Positions 32,365 through 41,893 of a stretch of DNA of 64,000 nt are shown here, one piece after another; positions within the stretch are counted from its first letter, which is position 1, and every line of letters begins with the position of its first letter. The notes under the pieces are model-generated. The model was given only the letters and a program-made list of their open reading frames with translations. It did not search any database and had not been told where the DNA came from. The stretch is from the NCBI GenBank assembly GCA_024235415.1, contig JACKML010000004.1, forward strand, positions 1 through 64,000, in the 5' to 3' direction. The position numbers and the translations under genes were made by a program. This stretch comes from Chromatiaceae bacterium (lineage in GTDB: Bacteria; Pseudomonadota; Gammaproteobacteria; Chromatiales; Chromatiaceae).

Positions 32365-32784
32365 GTGCGCGTCAGTGAATTCATGACCCGCAAGGTGGTA
32401 ACGGCCGCACCCGCAGACGGGATTCGCGAGACCTTTTTCCGCATGCGCGAGGCGCACATCCGTCACCTGCCGGTGCTCGACGGCGCCCAACTTGTCGGCA
32501 TACTCAGCGACCGCGATCTGCGACGGCCCGACTGGGTCGACGAGGCACCGGATCTGTCCCACGATTACCAGCTGGACGACAACCTTTGCGTGTCCGACCT
32601 GATGAGCCGCACACCGATCGTGGTCCATACCTATGACGACCTCGGCACCGCCTGTGCGCTGATCAACCGGCACGGCTTTGGTGCACTGCCAGTGATGGAC
32701 AAGGGAAATCACCTGGTCGGCATCATCAGCAAGGCCGACCTGGTGCGCGCGTTCTCTGCGCTACTCGAATCACAAGACGGGTAA
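32365..32784 (+). CDS. Tandem CBS-domain protein
   Basis: 139 residues made of a Bateman pair of CBS domains: MRVSEFMTRKVVTAAP ... HLPVLDGAQLVGILSDRDL and VSDLMSRTPIVVHTYD ... ALPVMDKGNHLVGIISKADL. Such stand-alone proteins bind adenine nucleotides and act as energy or redox sensors on partner enzymes. The start is GTG 32365 with GGAGGAAC (32352-32359) upstream. It converges on a lipoprotein gene five bases further on. Target unknown. Confidence 0.92.
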   Translation: MRVSEFMTRKVVTAAPADGIRETFFRMREAHIRHLPVLDGAQLVGILSDRDLRRPDWVDEAPDLSHDYQLDDNLCVSDLMSRTPIVVHTYDDLGTACALINRHGFGALPVMDKGNHLVGIISKADLVRAFSALLESQDG

Positions 32785-32789
32785 GGCCG

Positions 32790-33356
32790 TCAGTAGCGCA
32801 GCGCAGCCACACTGCCGAGCGCCTGTGCAACCTCCTGCAGGGTCGGTGGTTGCAGATCGGGGAACTGGGCATAGACGCCATAGCAGCTCATGCGCATCAC
32901 CTCCGGCTGACGGTCCGATTCCAGCCAGAAATGGTATCCCTCGTGGTAGGCGCCACCGCCCATTCCGCCGTCGAAGCCACCGGCCAGATGCAGTGCGGCA
33001 AGCTGCACGGGGCGGCGTTGCACGACCTGCTGCATCGAACCCTGCACACGGGTGATCTTGAAGGTATCGGGCTGGATGGTGAACCCGTTATGGCTCACCG
33101 ACCGGATCTCGAACGCGCAATGCGGCCGGTACTGATCGTAACTGCGACTGAAAAAGCCCCCGTCCCCACCCGAAACACTGCCGTCCTGCACGAAGATACG
33201 CGCCTTGCCCGCCATCACCGGCAGCGGGCTGTTGACGACCAGGTCGGCACCCTGGAGCTGCCGGGATTGCCGACCGACTGCGTCGCGCACCGCCACGCTC
33301 TTGCTGCAGGCAGCCAATACGAGCATCGAAATCGCCAGGATCGCAAACAATCTCAT
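32790..33356 (-). CDS. Hypothetical lipoprotein
   Basis: 188 residues with a lipoprotein signal ending MLVLAAC (Cys about 17). The mature part is beta-rich with PHCAFEIRSV, a Gly-rich loop (GGFDGGMGGGAYHEGYHF) and RMSCYGVYAQFP; two cysteines could form a disulfide. I do not recognise the family. ATG 33356 is chosen because AGGGG precedes it by 6 bases. It would sit in the outer membrane facing the periplasm. It is convergent with the CBS gene and separated from the HDOD gene by 66 bases. Confidence 0.8.
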   Translation of the reverse strand: MRLFAILAISMLVLAACSKSVAVRDAVGRQSRQLQGADLVVNSPLPVMAGKARIFVQDGSVSGGDGGFFSRSYDQYRPHCAFEIRSVSHNGFTIQPDTFKITRVQGSMQQVVQRRPVQLAALHLAGGFDGGMGGGAYHEGYHFWLESDRQPEVMRMSCYGVYAQFPDLQPPTLQEVAQALGSVAALRY

Positions 33357-33421
33357 CGCCATCCCCTGTAAGTCCCGCTGCACAAAGTATATGCCAGCAC
33401 GAACAGGCGACGGGATGGGAT

Positions 33422-34273
33422 TCAGCTTTGGGTCAGCATGTCGATCATGTCCTCGACGGTGTCCTGGAAGTCATTGTCGCTGATCCCCAGATAGCCCAGC
33501 ACGGCACTGCCGCAGCGCTGCCATTCCGCGTCGTCGGGCCTGCCCCAATAGCACTGATCGATATGCTCCGCCATCTTCAACACGGCCAGCAGGACGCCTT
33601 CCCGCGACAGCTGGCCACCATTCGCCGACAACACCTCTTCCACATCGTGATGTTGCCGGATGAGTTCACCGATGTGTTCCGGGAGCCCCCAGGTTCGTGA
33701 AACGAAATAGCCCACGACCGCGTGGTTGGTCTGGTATTTGGCATCCTCGACCCCGGTCGGGTCGAGTCCTGCACTCTCGGCCTCAAGGGTGGTCGCGGCA
33801 TAGTCGCCGAAACGCTGCATCATCAACGGCACGCCAACATTGTGAAACAGGCCCAGCATGTAGGCCTGGTCCGGAGGTGCACCGACGAAACGCCGGGTCA
33901 GCCTGGCCGCGACCATGCCGACGTTTGCCGGCGATTCCCAGTAGTGTTCAGGCGCAGGACCGCCTGCTTCCTCCATCGCCCGGCGCAGCGCCAGACCCGC
34001 AACAATGTTGCCGATGTTCAGCAGTCCCAGCAGCGTGGTCGCCTGGCGTATCGAGGTCACATTGGCACGAAGACCGAAAAACGGTGAGTTGACGGTCTTG
34101 ATCACCAGCGCCGCGAGACCGACGTCCTTCGCAATGGTATCGGCCACATCGTCGATATCGGGCTCGTCTTTCTGCATCAACTCGTGCAATTCCATGAACA
34201 CCGCCGGCGCAGACGGGATCTTGAACGCATCGAGAATCCGTCCGGTTTCTTCGAAGCTGAGCGCTGTCGTCAT
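33422..34273 (-). CDS. HDOD-domain signalling protein
   Basis: 284 residues (283 from ATG 34273) composed of an HDOD domain: IPSAPAVFMELHELM, DVGLAALVIKTVNSPFFGL, ATTLLGLLNIGNIV, YMLGLFHNVGVPLM and WGLPEHIGELIRQHHD. HDOD proteins are degenerate HD phosphohydrolases that act in signalling and chemotaxis-linked regulation rather than catalysis; the HD pair is replaced by HN here (FHNVG). GGGAG lies upstream of the ATG. It is divergent from the RND adaptor gene. Partner unknown. Confidence 0.93.
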   Translation of the reverse strand: MTTALSFEETGRILDAFKIPSAPAVFMELHELMQKDEPDIDDVADTIAKDVGLAALVIKTVNSPFFGLRANVTSIRQATTLLGLLNIGNIVAGLALRRAMEEAGGPAPEHYWESPANVGMVAARLTRRFVGAPPDQAYMLGLFHNVGVPLMMQRFGDYAATTLEAESAGLDPTGVEDAKYQTNHAVVGYFVSRTWGLPEHIGELIRQHHDVEEVLSANGGQLSREGVLLAVLKMAEHIDQCYWGRPDDAEWQRCGSAVLGYLGISDNDFQDTVEDMIDMLTQS

Positions 34274-34383
34274 CAATAACTCCCTTTAAGTTTCAGATCC
34301 TTGTGCCCTACTGCACGAAATCGACCAAAGCAGGCAACCGGCCCTGGACATCCGATAAGTCGATTTCGTCGTATGCTACACCG

Positions 34384-35457
34384 ATGCAGGTTACCCCACG
34401 AAACAACACATGTTATAGGTCTCACGGGCGGCTCGGCCACGCGCTCGCCATCGGCACGCTGCTGTTCGCCCTGGCAGGGATGCATGAGGCATTGGCCGAA
34501 CCGGTTCCGGTTCGCACCATACGCCTGGCCGATCTGCTGCAGGTGCCGACATACAGTGCCCCGGCGACAGTGATGCCACACAACACGCCGCGTCTCGCCG
34601 CCGAGATCGACGCGCGCATCCTCGAGGTCAAAGTGGAGGTTGGCGACCGGGTGGTGAGCGGTCAGGTGCTCGTCCGCCTCGATTGCCGCCACAGTGAATC
34701 GGTGCTGGCGGCTGCGCGTGCCGCGCTCGACCGTGCGAAGGCCCAGCAGCAGTTCGCAGCAGAACAGCTCACCCGCGCACGCAACCTGGGCAGGAACAAG
34801 AGCATCAGCGAGGAACTGGTGGACCAGCGGCGCACCGACCTGGCGGTCACCGAGGCCGACAGGCAGGCGGCCGAAGAGGTGGTACGACAGGCAGCGATCG
34901 ATGCAGGTCATTGCGAGATAAAGGCACCTTTCGATGCCGTTGTGACCGAACGCCTTGCCAGCACCGGCGGGTTCGCCAATCGCGGCACCATCATTGTCGG
35001 TCTGCTGGAAGCGACGGGGCAGGAAGTCAGCGCGGCCCTGCGCCACGAACAGATCGCCGGCCTGCAGGCGGCCGAATCGATATTTTTCGACGCCAACGGC
35101 GACCGCTACCCGGTAACCGTGCGCACGCTGCTCCCGCTGGCAGACACCACCGCCCGAACCCTCGAGGCGCGTCTGGCATTTACCGCCGACAGCGCGATCG
35201 CCGGCACCGCCGGTCGCATCCTCTGGACCGGCCGGCGTGAGTTGCTGCCAGCCGACTACCTGGTACGGCGCAACGGCAGCGTCGGCCTGTTTCTGCTGGA
35301 GGCAGACCGGGCCAGGTTCGTCGCCCTGCCCGATGCCGAGGACGGGCGCCCGGCGCGGGTGACGCTGGACCCCGAGTCCCTGCTGATCACCGATGGCCGG
35401 CAGCGCCTGTCGGACGGTGACGAGGTGCAACCCGCCATCGCCGGGGATAAGTCTTAG
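34384..35457 (+). CDS. RND efflux periplasmic adaptor (membrane fusion protein)
   Basis: 357 residues. A signal peptide (ALAIGTLLFALAGMHEALAE) precedes a lipoyl/barrel-sandwich domain (RILEVKVEVGDRVVSGQVLVR), a coiled-coil hairpin rich in Ala/Gln/Glu/Arg (about 105-170) and a beta-barrel part (IKAPFDAVVTERLASTGGF). It links an inner-membrane RND pump to an outer-membrane channel. The start is ATG 34384, since upstream codons give no signal-like sequence. The stop shares one base with the start of the pump gene. No outer-membrane factor is encoded nearby, so a TolC-type partner must come from elsewhere. Confidence 0.92.
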   Translation: MQVTPRNNTCYRSHGRLGHALAIGTLLFALAGMHEALAEPVPVRTIRLADLLQVPTYSAPATVMPHNTPRLAAEIDARILEVKVEVGDRVVSGQVLVRLDCRHSESVLAAARAALDRAKAQQQFAAEQLTRARNLGRNKSISEELVDQRRTDLAVTEADRQAAEEVVRQAAIDAGHCEIKAPFDAVVTERLASTGGFANRGTIIVGLLEATGQEVSAALRHEQIAGLQAAESIFFDANGDRYPVTVRTLLPLADTTARTLEARLAFTADSAIAGTAGRILWTGRRELLPADYLVRRNGSVGLFLLEADRARFVALPDAEDGRPARVTLDPESLLITDGRQRLSDGDEVQPAIAGDKS

Positions 35458-38400
35458 TGTCGTTCTACCGTTCGCTGCTGCGCAACCATGTGCTGGCCAA
35501 TCTGACCTTCGTGCTGGTGATGGTCGTGGGCATCCTGTCGTACCTGGCGTTGCCGCGACAGCAGGACCCGACGATCAACTTCAACTGGATCATCATCACC
35601 ACGGTACTGCCCGGCGCCTCCGCCAGCGACGTCGAGAAAAAGGTTACCGACCCGATCGAGGATGCGCTGCGCAAGGTGCAGGACGTCAAGTTCATGTCGT
35701 CCAACAGCCGCGAATCGGTCTCCAGCGTGCTGGTGCGCTTCGAGGACATCGACGAGCGCACGTTCGACAAGCGCATCTCCGATCTGCGCCGCGAGATCCA
35801 GAACAAGCAGGACGAATTGCCGGACGCCGCCGAGGACTCGGAGATCCTCGAGATCACCAGCGCGAACGGCTTCCCTTCCGCGACCATTGCCGTGGTCGGC
35901 CAGGGCATGGACGAAAACCTGCGGCGTCAGGCGCGCAACGTGCGCGAGGCGCTGGAACGCCTCGACGGTGTCGATCGCGTCGATGCGATCGGGCTGCCTG
36001 ACCCTGAACTGCAGGTGCGATTCGCGCCGAACGCGCTGGAAAATCTGCGCCTGACACCGGGACAGGTCGCCGATACCGTGTCGGCCTTCTTTCAAGATGT
36101 CGCCGCCGGTGATGCGCGCCTTGGCAGCCAGAACTGGCTGATCCGCCTGGTGGGGTCGGACGCCGACCCCAACGGCCTGGCCACACGCACGATCGTCGGT
36201 GCCAGCAGTGAGATCACTCTCGGCGATGTCGCTCGCATCGAGCGGGCACGTGCCGACCCGGGCCAGTTGACCACATACGATGACCGGCCTGCGGTCCTGC
36301 TGGCGGTGGTCAAGCAGGCCGACGTCAACACCATCGACCTGGTCGAACGTCTCAAAGTCTACCTGGCACAGCGCAACTCCTATGTGGACGCCACCGGCGT
36401 CGAACTGGTGCTTATCGACGACCAGACGCTGACGACCCGCAACGCGATCCGCCTGATGCAGAACAACGCACTCATCGGACTGGCGCTGGTGCTGGTGGTG
36501 ACCTGGCTGTTTCTCGGCTCGCGGATCGCCCTGTTGACGTCGATTGGCATCCCGTTCGTCCTCGCCGGCACCTTCTGGGTGCTGTCAGGCACCGGCGAGA
36601 CGCTCAACGTGATGGTGCTGCTCGGCGTGGTGATCGTGCTCGGGATGCTGGTCGACGACGCCGTCGTGGTGGTCGAGGGCATCTACTATCGCCTGCGCCA
36701 CGGCGCGGACGCGATGACTGCCGCGATTGCGGCCCTGCGCGAGGTCGCCGCGCCGGTCACCGCGGCAGTACTCACGACGATCGCGGCATTCGGCCCGTTG
36801 ATCCTGTTGCCCGGCATCCTCGGCGATTTCATGCGCGTGGTGCCTACCGTCGTGATCCTCGCCCTTAGCCTGTCGCTGCTCGAGGCGTTCTGGATGCTGC
36901 CGACTCACATCGTGGCCCTTGACGTCGGCTTCAGGAACCCCTCGCGTGTACAGCGCCACCGCGAGCGCATGACACATTGGATCCAGGTGCGCTATGTCCG
37001 TCTGCTGGTCAAGGCACTGCGCCACCGCTGGCTCACCCTGGCAGTGGTGGTCGGGCTGTTCGTTGGCGCCGTCGGCACCCTGGCGGCGGGCCTGGTACGC
37101 ATGGATTTTTTTGCCGCCGACACCATCCGGCTGTATTACGTGAACGTGGAAATGCCGCCCGAGACACCTCTGCCGTTGACCCTGGCGAAGGTCCAGGAGG
37201 TCGAGCGCATCGCACGCGCTGACGCGCGTGACGGTGAGGTGCGTGCGATCCTCAGCTATGCCGGCAGCATGTTTACCGAGACCGAGCAACGCCTCGGCGA
37301 CCACCTCGGGCAGATCCTGGTCGGCCTCAACCCGCAGACACCCGGTCTGCGCTCGGTCGAGGAGATGATGGAGAGCATCCGCAGTCGCGTGCTCGCCGTA
37401 CCCGGCCCGCTGCGTGTCTCTTTCCTGCGGCTGACCGGCGGACCACCGACCGCCAAGCCGATCAGTATCAAGGTGCGTGGTGACGCCTACGCCGAGATCC
37501 GCGCCGCCGCCGATCAGCTCAAGGAGATCATGCGTGGCGTTGCGGGACTGAAAGACATAGAGGATGACGCCGACAAGGGCCGTTCAGAACTGGTATTGGC
37601 GTTCGACACCGACGCAATCACACGTGCCGGGCTGAATCCCGGCGAGATCGGTCGCACCCTGTTGCTGCTGGTCGACGGCCTGGTGGTCGCCGACATGCGT
37701 GACGCCGGCGAGAAACTCGAGGTGCGGGTGCAGGCGGCCGACGCCAACTACCAGGATATCGCCGACATCCTGCAGTTCCGTATGCCGCTGCACGACGGTG
37801 GCAGCATTGCCCTCGCCGATCTCGCCAAGGTCAGCCGCAAGCAGGGTCTGGGCAATATCCGCCACTACAACTTCCGCCGCGCAATCACGGTCGAGGCGGA
37901 CATTGACGAGACGCAGATCGACACCGTGACCGCGAATACCCGGGTGCTCGAGGGCTGGGAAAACCACCGAGCGCAATACCCCGCGATCGACCTCGATTTC
38001 TCCGGTGAACTCGACGACATCAAGGAGAGCCTGGACGCGATCGTGATCCTGTTCGTGTTCGGCATCGGTGTGATGTACGCGATCCTGGGCACACAGTTTC
38101 AGAGCTACTGGCAGCCGTTCATGATCCTGTCGACCATCATCATGGCGTTCACTGGTGTCACCTACGGTCTCCTGGTCTCCGGCAACCCGTTGAGCCTGTA
38201 CAGCCTGTACGGCGTGGTCGCCCTGGCCGGTATCGCGGTGAACGCCGCGATCGTGCTGATCTCGGCAGGCAACCAGCGCCTGGCCGCCGGCATGACGGTG
38301 CTGCATGCAACGATCTACGCCGCGCGTCGCCGCGTGATCCCCATCCTGATCACCTCGCTGACCACGATCGCCGGGCTGTTCTCACTGGCCACCGGGCTTG

Positions 38401-38576
38401 GTGGCAAGTCGCTGGTGTGGGGTCCGGTAGCCACCGCGATCGTCTGGGGACTGGCGTTCTCGACCATCCTCACGTTGATCGTCGTCCCCCTGCTGTACCG
38501 CCTGTTCATGACCCGCAGCAAACTGGCAGGCGTGCGGCATTCAGGGAAGGCCGACATGCCGCAACCCGACAACTGA
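35457..38576 (+). CDS. RND efflux transporter permease
   Basis: 1039 residues with the twelve-helix plan and two large periplasmic loops of AcrB-type HAE-RND pumps. The proton-relay aspartate pair lies in TM4 (GMLVDDAVVVVEG, about residue 400). The N-terminus starts SFYRSLLRNHVLANLTFV and the second half shows SGNPLSLYSLYGVVALAG. It belongs to the branch paired with a short adaptor and no dedicated outer-membrane gene. GTG start overlapping the adaptor stop by one base. Substrate unpredictable from sequence. Confidence 0.95.
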   Translation: MSFYRSLLRNHVLANLTFVLVMVVGILSYLALPRQQDPTINFNWIIITTVLPGASASDVEKKVTDPIEDALRKVQDVKFMSSNSRESVSSVLVRFEDIDERTFDKRISDLRREIQNKQDELPDAAEDSEILEITSANGFPSATIAVVGQGMDENLRRQARNVREALERLDGVDRVDAIGLPDPELQVRFAPNALENLRLTPGQVADTVSAFFQDVAAGDARLGSQNWLIRLVGSDADPNGLATRTIVGASSEITLGDVARIERARADPGQLTTYDDRPAVLLAVVKQADVNTIDLVERLKVYLAQRNSYVDATGVELVLIDDQTLTTRNAIRLMQNNALIGLALVLVVTWLFLGSRIALLTSIGIPFVLAGTFWVLSGTGETLNVMVLLGVVIVLGMLVDDAVVVVEGIYYRLRHGADAMTAAIAALREVAAPVTAAVLTTIAAFGPLILLPGILGDFMRVVPTVVILALSLSLLEAFWMLPTHIVALDVGFRNPSRVQRHRERMTHWIQVRYVRLLVKALRHRWLTLAVVVGLFVGAVGTLAAGLVRMDFFAADTIRLYYVNVEMPPETPLPLTLAKVQEVERIARADARDGEVRAILSYAGSMFTETEQRLGDHLGQILVGLNPQTPGLRSVEEMMESIRSRVLAVPGPLRVSFLRLTGGPPTAKPISIKVRGDAYAEIRAAADQLKEIMRGVAGLKDIEDDADKGRSELVLAFDTDAITRAGLNPGEIGRTLLLLVDGLVVADMRDAGEKLEVRVQAADANYQDIADILQFRMPLHDGGSIALADLAKVSRKQGLGNIRHYNFRRAITVEADIDETQIDTVTANTRVLEGWENHRAQYPAIDLDFSGELDDIKESLDAIVILFVFGIGVMYAILGTQFQSYWQPFMILSTIIMAFTGVTYGLLVSGNPLSLYSLYGVVALAGIAVNAAIVLISAGNQRLAAGMTVLHATIYAARRRVIPILITSLTTIAGLFSLATGLGGKSLVWGPVATAIVWGLAFSTILTLIVVPLLYRLFMTRSKLAGVRHSGKADMPQPDN

Positions 38577-38725
38577 AGACCAGGCCGCGCCACCACCCGC
38601 ATCCCTTTCAAGTTCATGCCGCCTGCGGCCGACTATGATTTATGTCGTGAAGCACAGCCTGTGGTGACATCCGCCGCTGTGACGCCCCCCGATCCGCGGC
38701 CAATGCCACCATGGGATGACGAGCG

Positions 38726-40273
38726 ATGCAGAACATGTCGGAACGATTCGGCAACTTCCTGATCACCAGCCTGGAGTTGTTCGCCGCCGCGTTCATCCTC
38801 GTGATCGGGGCAATCGTGCTGTGGGCGGTGGTCGCGTATATCCTCGATGTCACCCAGACACGCCATGCCATTCGCCGGAACTACCCGGTCATCGGGCGCT
38901 TCCGCTACTTCTTCGAGCACCTGGGCGAGTTCTTCCGCCAGTACTTTTTCGCCATGGACCGCGAGGAACTGCCGTTCAACCGTGCCGAACGCTCCTGGGT
39001 CTATCGTGCCGCCAAGGACGTCAACAACACGGTGGCCTTCGGTTCGACACGCGACCTTCGCCGCCCGGGCACCGTGCTGTTCGTCAACTGCCCGTTCCCG
39101 ACACTGGGCGAAGATGCCGTGCCACCGCAGCCGGTGACCATCGGACCGGGCTGCCGCACCCCCTACACGACGGCATCGCTGTTCAACATCTCGGGCATGA
39201 GCTACGGCGCCATCTCCAAACCGGCGGTACAGGCGCTGTCCAACGGGGCTCGCAAGGCCGGCTGCTGGCTTAACACCGGTGAGGGCGGGCTGTCGCCCTA
39301 TCACCTGGAGGGTGGCTGTGACATCGTGTTTCAGATCGGTACCGCGAAGAACGGCGTGCGCGACCTCGAAGGCAATCTCAATGACGACCGCCTGCGTGAG
39401 ATCGCCGCCCACCCGCAGGTGAAGATGTTCGAAGTCAAGATGAGCCAGGGCGCCAAGCCGGGCAAGGGCGGCATATTGCCGGGGGCGAAAGTCACCGAAG
39501 AACTGGCACGGATCCGCGGTGTAAAGGTCGGCGAGGCGGCGATCAGTCCGAACCGTCACCCCGACATCCGCAACAACGGCGACCTGCTCGACATGATCGG
39601 CCGCGTACGCGAGGTCGGCGGCAAACCCACCGGCTTCAAGACCGTGATCGGCTCGCCCGCCATGCTTGATGACCTGTTCATGGAGATCTGCCGCCGGGGG
39701 GCCGACGCGGCGCCGGACTTCATCGTCGTCGACGGTGCCGAAGGTGGCACCGGCGCGGCGCCGATGCCACTGATCGATGCGGTCGGACTGCCGCTGCGCG
39801 AGGCCCTGCCGATGGTGGTCGACAAACTGTTCGAATACGGGCTGCGCGAGCGCATCAAGGTCATCGCCTCTGGCAAACTGATCAGCCCCGAGGACGTCGC
39901 CTGGGCACTGTGCATGGGTGCGGATTTCGTCACCAGCGCACGCGGTTTCATGTTTGCACTCGGCTGCATACAGGCACTGCAGTGCAACAGGAACACCTGC
40001 CCCACCGGCATCACCACGCATGACCCCAAGCTGCAGCGCGGCCTGTATCCGCCGGAAAAGGCCGGACGCGTCGCCGCCTATGTACGCAACATGGTCAACG
40101 AGGTCGGCATCATCGCCCACGCCTGCGGGGTGCGTTCGCCCAGCGAGCTCAATCGCAGCCATGCACGCATAGTCCAGGACAACGGGCTGTCGGTAGGCCT
40201 GCATGAGCTGCACCCGACCCCGAAGGCGCGGGCCGACGCCTGTGCGGCGGCAACATCGCCGCAACAGGGTTAG
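38726..40273 (+). CDS. Membrane-anchored FMN-binding glutamate synthase-family protein
   Basis: 515 residues. One N-terminal transmembrane helix (about 14-42) is followed by a GltS-like FMN TIM barrel: GCRTPYTTASLFNISGMSYGA split over residues about 145-165, then GGCDIVFQIGTAKNG, EVKMSQGAKPGKGG, VDGAEGGTGAAP. Cysteines 414, 420 and 425 (CIQALQCNRNTC) match the 3Fe-4S ligands of glutamate synthase. It lacks the amidotransferase domain, so it is a membrane oxidoreductase of the GltS-like family and not a full glutamate synthase. It is followed by the CPA1 antiporter gene after 6 bases. Confidence 0.9.
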   Translation: MQNMSERFGNFLITSLELFAAAFILVIGAIVLWAVVAYILDVTQTRHAIRRNYPVIGRFRYFFEHLGEFFRQYFFAMDREELPFNRAERSWVYRAAKDVNNTVAFGSTRDLRRPGTVLFVNCPFPTLGEDAVPPQPVTIGPGCRTPYTTASLFNISGMSYGAISKPAVQALSNGARKAGCWLNTGEGGLSPYHLEGGCDIVFQIGTAKNGVRDLEGNLNDDRLREIAAHPQVKMFEVKMSQGAKPGKGGILPGAKVTEELARIRGVKVGEAAISPNRHPDIRNNGDLLDMIGRVREVGGKPTGFKTVIGSPAMLDDLFMEICRRGADAAPDFIVVDGAEGGTGAAPMPLIDAVGLPLREALPMVVDKLFEYGLRERIKVIASGKLISPEDVAWALCMGADFVTSARGFMFALGCIQALQCNRNTCPTGITTHDPKLQRGLYPPEKAGRVAAYVRNMVNEVGIIAHACGVRSPSELNRSHARIVQDNGLSVGLHELHPTPKARADACAAATSPQQG

Positions 40274-40279
40274 ACGACC

Positions 40280-41512
40280 TTGCCGATCAGTCACACCATC
40301 ATGATGCTGGCCGGGATGCTGATCCTGGGGCTGATGCTGCGTCCACTGGCAGAACGCTGGCGCATTCCCTTCGCCGCATTGCTGGTGCTCACCGGTTTTC
40401 TTGGATCGGAGATACTGCTCTCCCTCGACCTCGACACCGGTGTCCGCTACCAGTCATTCCACGACCTCATCTACTATGTCTTCCTGCCGCTGCTGGTGTT
40501 CGAGGCGGCGTTCAAGATCGACGCCGTGCTGCTGCGACGCAATCTGTTCGTGATCCTGATGCTGTCGATCCCGGTGCTGCTGCTGTCGACCACGATCACG
40601 GCGTTGCTCGTCTACCTCGGTATTGGCCACCCGGAAGGCTTCCCGTGGATCGCCGCCCTGCTGACCGGCGCGGTGCTTGCCGCCACCGACGCCTCGCCGA
40701 TCACCAGTCGTTTCCCGCGTCTCGGGGTGCCACGTCGGCTGCGTGTACTGATGGAAGGCGAAGACCTGTTCAACGACGCAACCGCCATCGTGATATTCGG
40801 TATCTTCCTGTATGTCGCGATGCATCCAGCCGAGGAGATCTCGTTCGCTGATGCCGCGGTGGCGTTTGTCGCGGTGTTCTTCGGCGGGATATTCATCGGG
40901 CTATTGGTCGGACTCGGGTTCCTGCTGCTGTCGCGCCTGTTCGAAGACTCGATCCAGCAGGCGCTGGTCACCCTGATCTCGGCCTATACCGCCTATCTGA
41001 TCGCCAACGAGGTGTTGCAGGTCTCCGGGGTCATGGCGGTGCTGGTGACCGGGCTGATCATGGGACGCGTCATCCACAATGACTTCCAGGACGAGCGCGG
41101 CAGTTTCGTCGACACCTTCTGGAGCTTCAACGTCTACGTGGCCGAGGCGCTGGTATTCCTGCTGATGGGTGTCACAGTGACCCTGGGGATGTTCGAGGAG
41201 CGCTGGCTGGCCATGCTTATCGGCATCGTCGCAATTCTGGTAGCACGCGCGGTCGGGGTATTCGCTACGGCACCGTTGATCAACCGCCTTCCGTGGGTGG
41301 AGCGCATCCCGATGGACTTTCAACAGGTCCTGTTCACCGGCAGTCTGCGCGGTGCCGTGGTCCTTGCGCTCAGTCTCTCGCTGCCGCTGGAACTGTCCTA
41401 CTGGTGGACGATCCAGTCGATTGCCTTCGGGGTGGTGATCTTCAGCCTGTTCATACAGGCCCCATTGGTTGAACCGCTGTTGCGACGCAGCAGCCTGGTC
41501 GGTCGCGAGTGA
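40280..41512 (+). CDS. CPA1-family Na+(K+)/H+ antiporter
   Basis: 410 residues with about twelve helices. CPA1 motifs: PLLVFEAAFKIDAVLLRR, ALLTGAVLAATDASPI, MEGEDLFNDATAIVIF (ND cation site) and GSLRGAVVLALSLSLP. Start is uncertain: TTG 40280 (used) has no ribosome site, and the ATG at 40301 would drop seven polar residues without loss of homology. It lies 6 bases after the glutamate-synthase-like gene, suggesting co-transcription. It exchanges Na+ or K+ for protons, adding to the window's set of antiporters. Confidence 0.92.
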   Translation: MPISHTIMMLAGMLILGLMLRPLAERWRIPFAALLVLTGFLGSEILLSLDLDTGVRYQSFHDLIYYVFLPLLVFEAAFKIDAVLLRRNLFVILMLSIPVLLLSTTITALLVYLGIGHPEGFPWIAALLTGAVLAATDASPITSRFPRLGVPRRLRVLMEGEDLFNDATAIVIFGIFLYVAMHPAEEISFADAAVAFVAVFFGGIFIGLLVGLGFLLLSRLFEDSIQQALVTLISAYTAYLIANEVLQVSGVMAVLVTGLIMGRVIHNDFQDERGSFVDTFWSFNVYVAEALVFLLMGVTVTLGMFEERWLAMLIGIVAILVARAVGVFATAPLINRLPWVERIPMDFQQVLFTGSLRGAVVLALSLSLPLELSYWWTIQSIAFGVVIFSLFIQAPLVEPLLRRSSLVGRE

Positions 41513-41587
41513 CCAGCCCCATGCGCCATGCCGTTTGGTACCAAAGCGGCGGCGGGCTGGTGGTGGATCGCCGAGAGGGCCCGGCGC

Positions 41588-41893
41588 CTACGAGTCGGCG
41601 TTCGGCTCCGACGGCTTGTCAGTTTCCGGCGTGCTCGGTGCCGGGGCCTTCTGTTCGTCCTTGAGCCGACGGTAGACCTCGGCACCCTTGCGGCGTTGCG
41701 CCTGCAGCACGTCGATCTTCTGTTTCAGGCGCTCACGCGCATGTTTGCCCTTCGTGTGCTTGAGCTTGTCCTCCAGGTCTTCCTGCTTCTCCTTGAGCGC
41801 CTTGACGGCCTTGCGCAGCTTCTTGAGCTTCGTCTCTTCGGGCAGCCGTTGAAGCAGTTCCTGCACCCTGGCAATCAGTTTCGTCGTTTTCAT
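41588..41893 (-). CDS. Small coiled-coil protein downstream of Na/Pi cotransporter
   Basis: 101 residues, very rich in Lys, Glu, Leu and Arg. The pattern LKKLRKAVKALKEKQEDLE with heptads across residues about 14-70 predicts a coiled coil; the tail is Pro/Ser/Thr-rich. No known domain is visible. Its ATG overlaps the stop of the upstream Na/Pi cotransporter gene by four bases, so it is translationally coupled to it and may be a partner or scaffold of that transporter. Function unknown. Confidence 0.82.
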   Translation of the reverse strand: MKTTKLIARVQELLQRLPEETKLKKLRKAVKALKEKQEDLEDKLKHTKGKHARERLKQKIDVLQAQRRKGAEVYRRLKDEQKAPAPSTPETDKPSEPNADS

